From Candidatus Dojkabacteria bacterium (GTDB lineage Bacteria > Patescibacteriota > Dojkabacteria > SC72 > JAHDCA01), in the NCBI GenBank assembly GCA_020630115.1, contig JAHDCA010000014.1, positions 1 to 15,600 on the forward strand: a stretch of DNA of 15,600 nucleotides, written 5' to 3'. The first letter of the stretch is position 1. Each line of letters starts with the position of its first letter. Of the stretch, positions 15,105 to 15,600 are shown in pieces. The notes under the pieces were generated by a model. That model saw only the letters and a list, made by a program, of their open reading frames with translations, searched no databases and was not told the origin of the DNA. The translations under genes and the position numbers were made by a program.

Positions 15105-15600
15105 TATTTGCAAAATGAAATTTCGAATATCTTTTCAACACCTCTTCACCTCTTGAGTCTAATATTTCTCGACCGACATTATCAACTTTAGCACCTGCAC
15201 CAAATGGCAACTCAACACCAAGCTCCTCTGACTGCTTCTCCATAAGATTTAAGAACCTTCCTCGAGCAACAATTGAAGCCGCAGCTACTGCCATATCAGA
15301 TTCCGCTTTATGCATCTGATCCAACCTGACATCAAGAGTGTGAAACTCTCTCTCTAATCTAGACTTAGAATTAGAGAACTGATCAATCAGTATGTATGAG
15401 GGATTGCCGAGACTTGATGTCCTTAATTGTTCAATTAATTGTGAAACACATCGAAAATGGAGTTTTGCCAAGATTATCGAGATATTAGGAATTTCGACAT
15501 ATCTTTCATTATAATCCTCGGGAAGAAGCTCACAAAAAGAATACTTTGATGAGTCCAGCTCTTTATAAATTTTTAATATTTTTGTATCAGCGATTTTCTT
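15076..15600 (-). CDS. rnhC: Ribonuclease HIII, C-terminal part (5' end beyond window)
   Basis: The frame is open from the right edge to a TAA at 15076-15078 (174 codons seen). The sequence follows the RNase HIII catalytic domain. It starts with K-K-I-A-D-T-K-I, just after where the D-S-K motif should be, then P-E-D-Y-N and an N-I-S-I-I-L-A-K-L-H helix. Next come I-L-I-D-Q-F (a catalytic Asp region), H-K-A-E-S-D-M-A-V-A-A-A-S-I-V-A-R (the family signature) and L-P-F-G-A-G-A-K-V-D. It ends with K-F-H-F-A-N-T, which is specific to HIII and absent from HII. The enzyme cuts RNA in RNA-DNA hybrids and R-loops. The N-terminal TBP-like substrate-binding domain and first catalytic acids lie beyond the edge. 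A TTG at 15471 is internal and not the start, because family-like sequence continues upstream of it. Confidence 0.9.
   Translation of the reverse strand, partial: KKIADTKILKIYKELDSSKYSFCELLPEDYNERYVEIPNISIILAKLHFRCVSQLIEQLRTSSLGNPSYILIDQFSNSKSRLEREFHTLDVRLDQMHKAESDMAVAAASIVARGRFLNLMEKQSEELGVELPFGAGAKVDNVGREILDSRGEEVLKRYSKFHFANTGKIYQNTL

Noticed and set aside
1..15600. Recoded TGA (Gracilibacteria/SR1-type code) as explanation for the large gene
   Set aside because: No in-frame TGA was found in the stretches checked, and the CYTH gene ends at TGA exactly where its domain ends.
1..15600. CRISPR array or insertion sequence
   Set aside because: The regular spacing at 2345-3022 is an in-frame protein repeat with diverged DNA, not identical repeats with unique spacers, and no transposase or terminal inverted repeats were seen.

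Overview
The window looks like chromosomal DNA from a small-genome, AT-rich bacterium, most likely a Patescibacteria/CPR lineage. This is an inference. It rests on a giant secreted DUF11/GLUG/SdrD_B-type surface protein, many short genes with no close familiar identity, tight overlaps, and an RNase HIII next to a tRNA-Ser. The genetic code appears standard. The left-hand reading frame runs 3176 codons with no TGA, TAA or TAG, and a downstream gene ends in TGA, so TGA is not a sense codon here (unlike Gracilibacteria/SR1).

Layout. (1) Positions 1-9528, minus strand: one enormous secreted protein whose 3' end lies beyond the left edge. It has a signal peptide, about ten DUF11-like stalk domains, a GLUG block with a regular 27-residue tandem repeat, two more DUF11-like domains, then SdrD_B-like domains. 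(2) Positions 9529-9863: a divergent promoter region. On the plus strand it carries a leader that can fold into a closed, multi-hairpin RNA. (3) Positions 9864-13363, plus strand: three overlapping genes. They encode a reverse transcriptase with an atypical VGDD active-site motif, a multi-spanning membrane protein that resembles an ABC exporter with a decayed ATPase half, and a membrane-anchored phospholipase D-family protein with one intact and one altered HKD motif. (4) Positions 13386-15600, minus strand: a small anchored hypothetical protein, a probable Nudix-like gene remnant, a CYTH-domain phosphohydrolase with a small co-transcribed partner, a tRNA-Ser(UGA) with its own promoter and terminator, and the C-terminal part of RNase HIII.

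The region most worth attention is the structured leader plus RT plus membrane protein plus PLD cassette. It has its own promoter, its genes overlap by 32 and 20 bases, and the RT start codon lies inside one arm of the leader's closing inverted repeat. This resembles a retron or a defence-associated RT with a non-coding RNA, yet the RT lacks the retron hallmarks and the accessory genes match no RT-system partners that I know. A function in phage defence is a hypothesis only.
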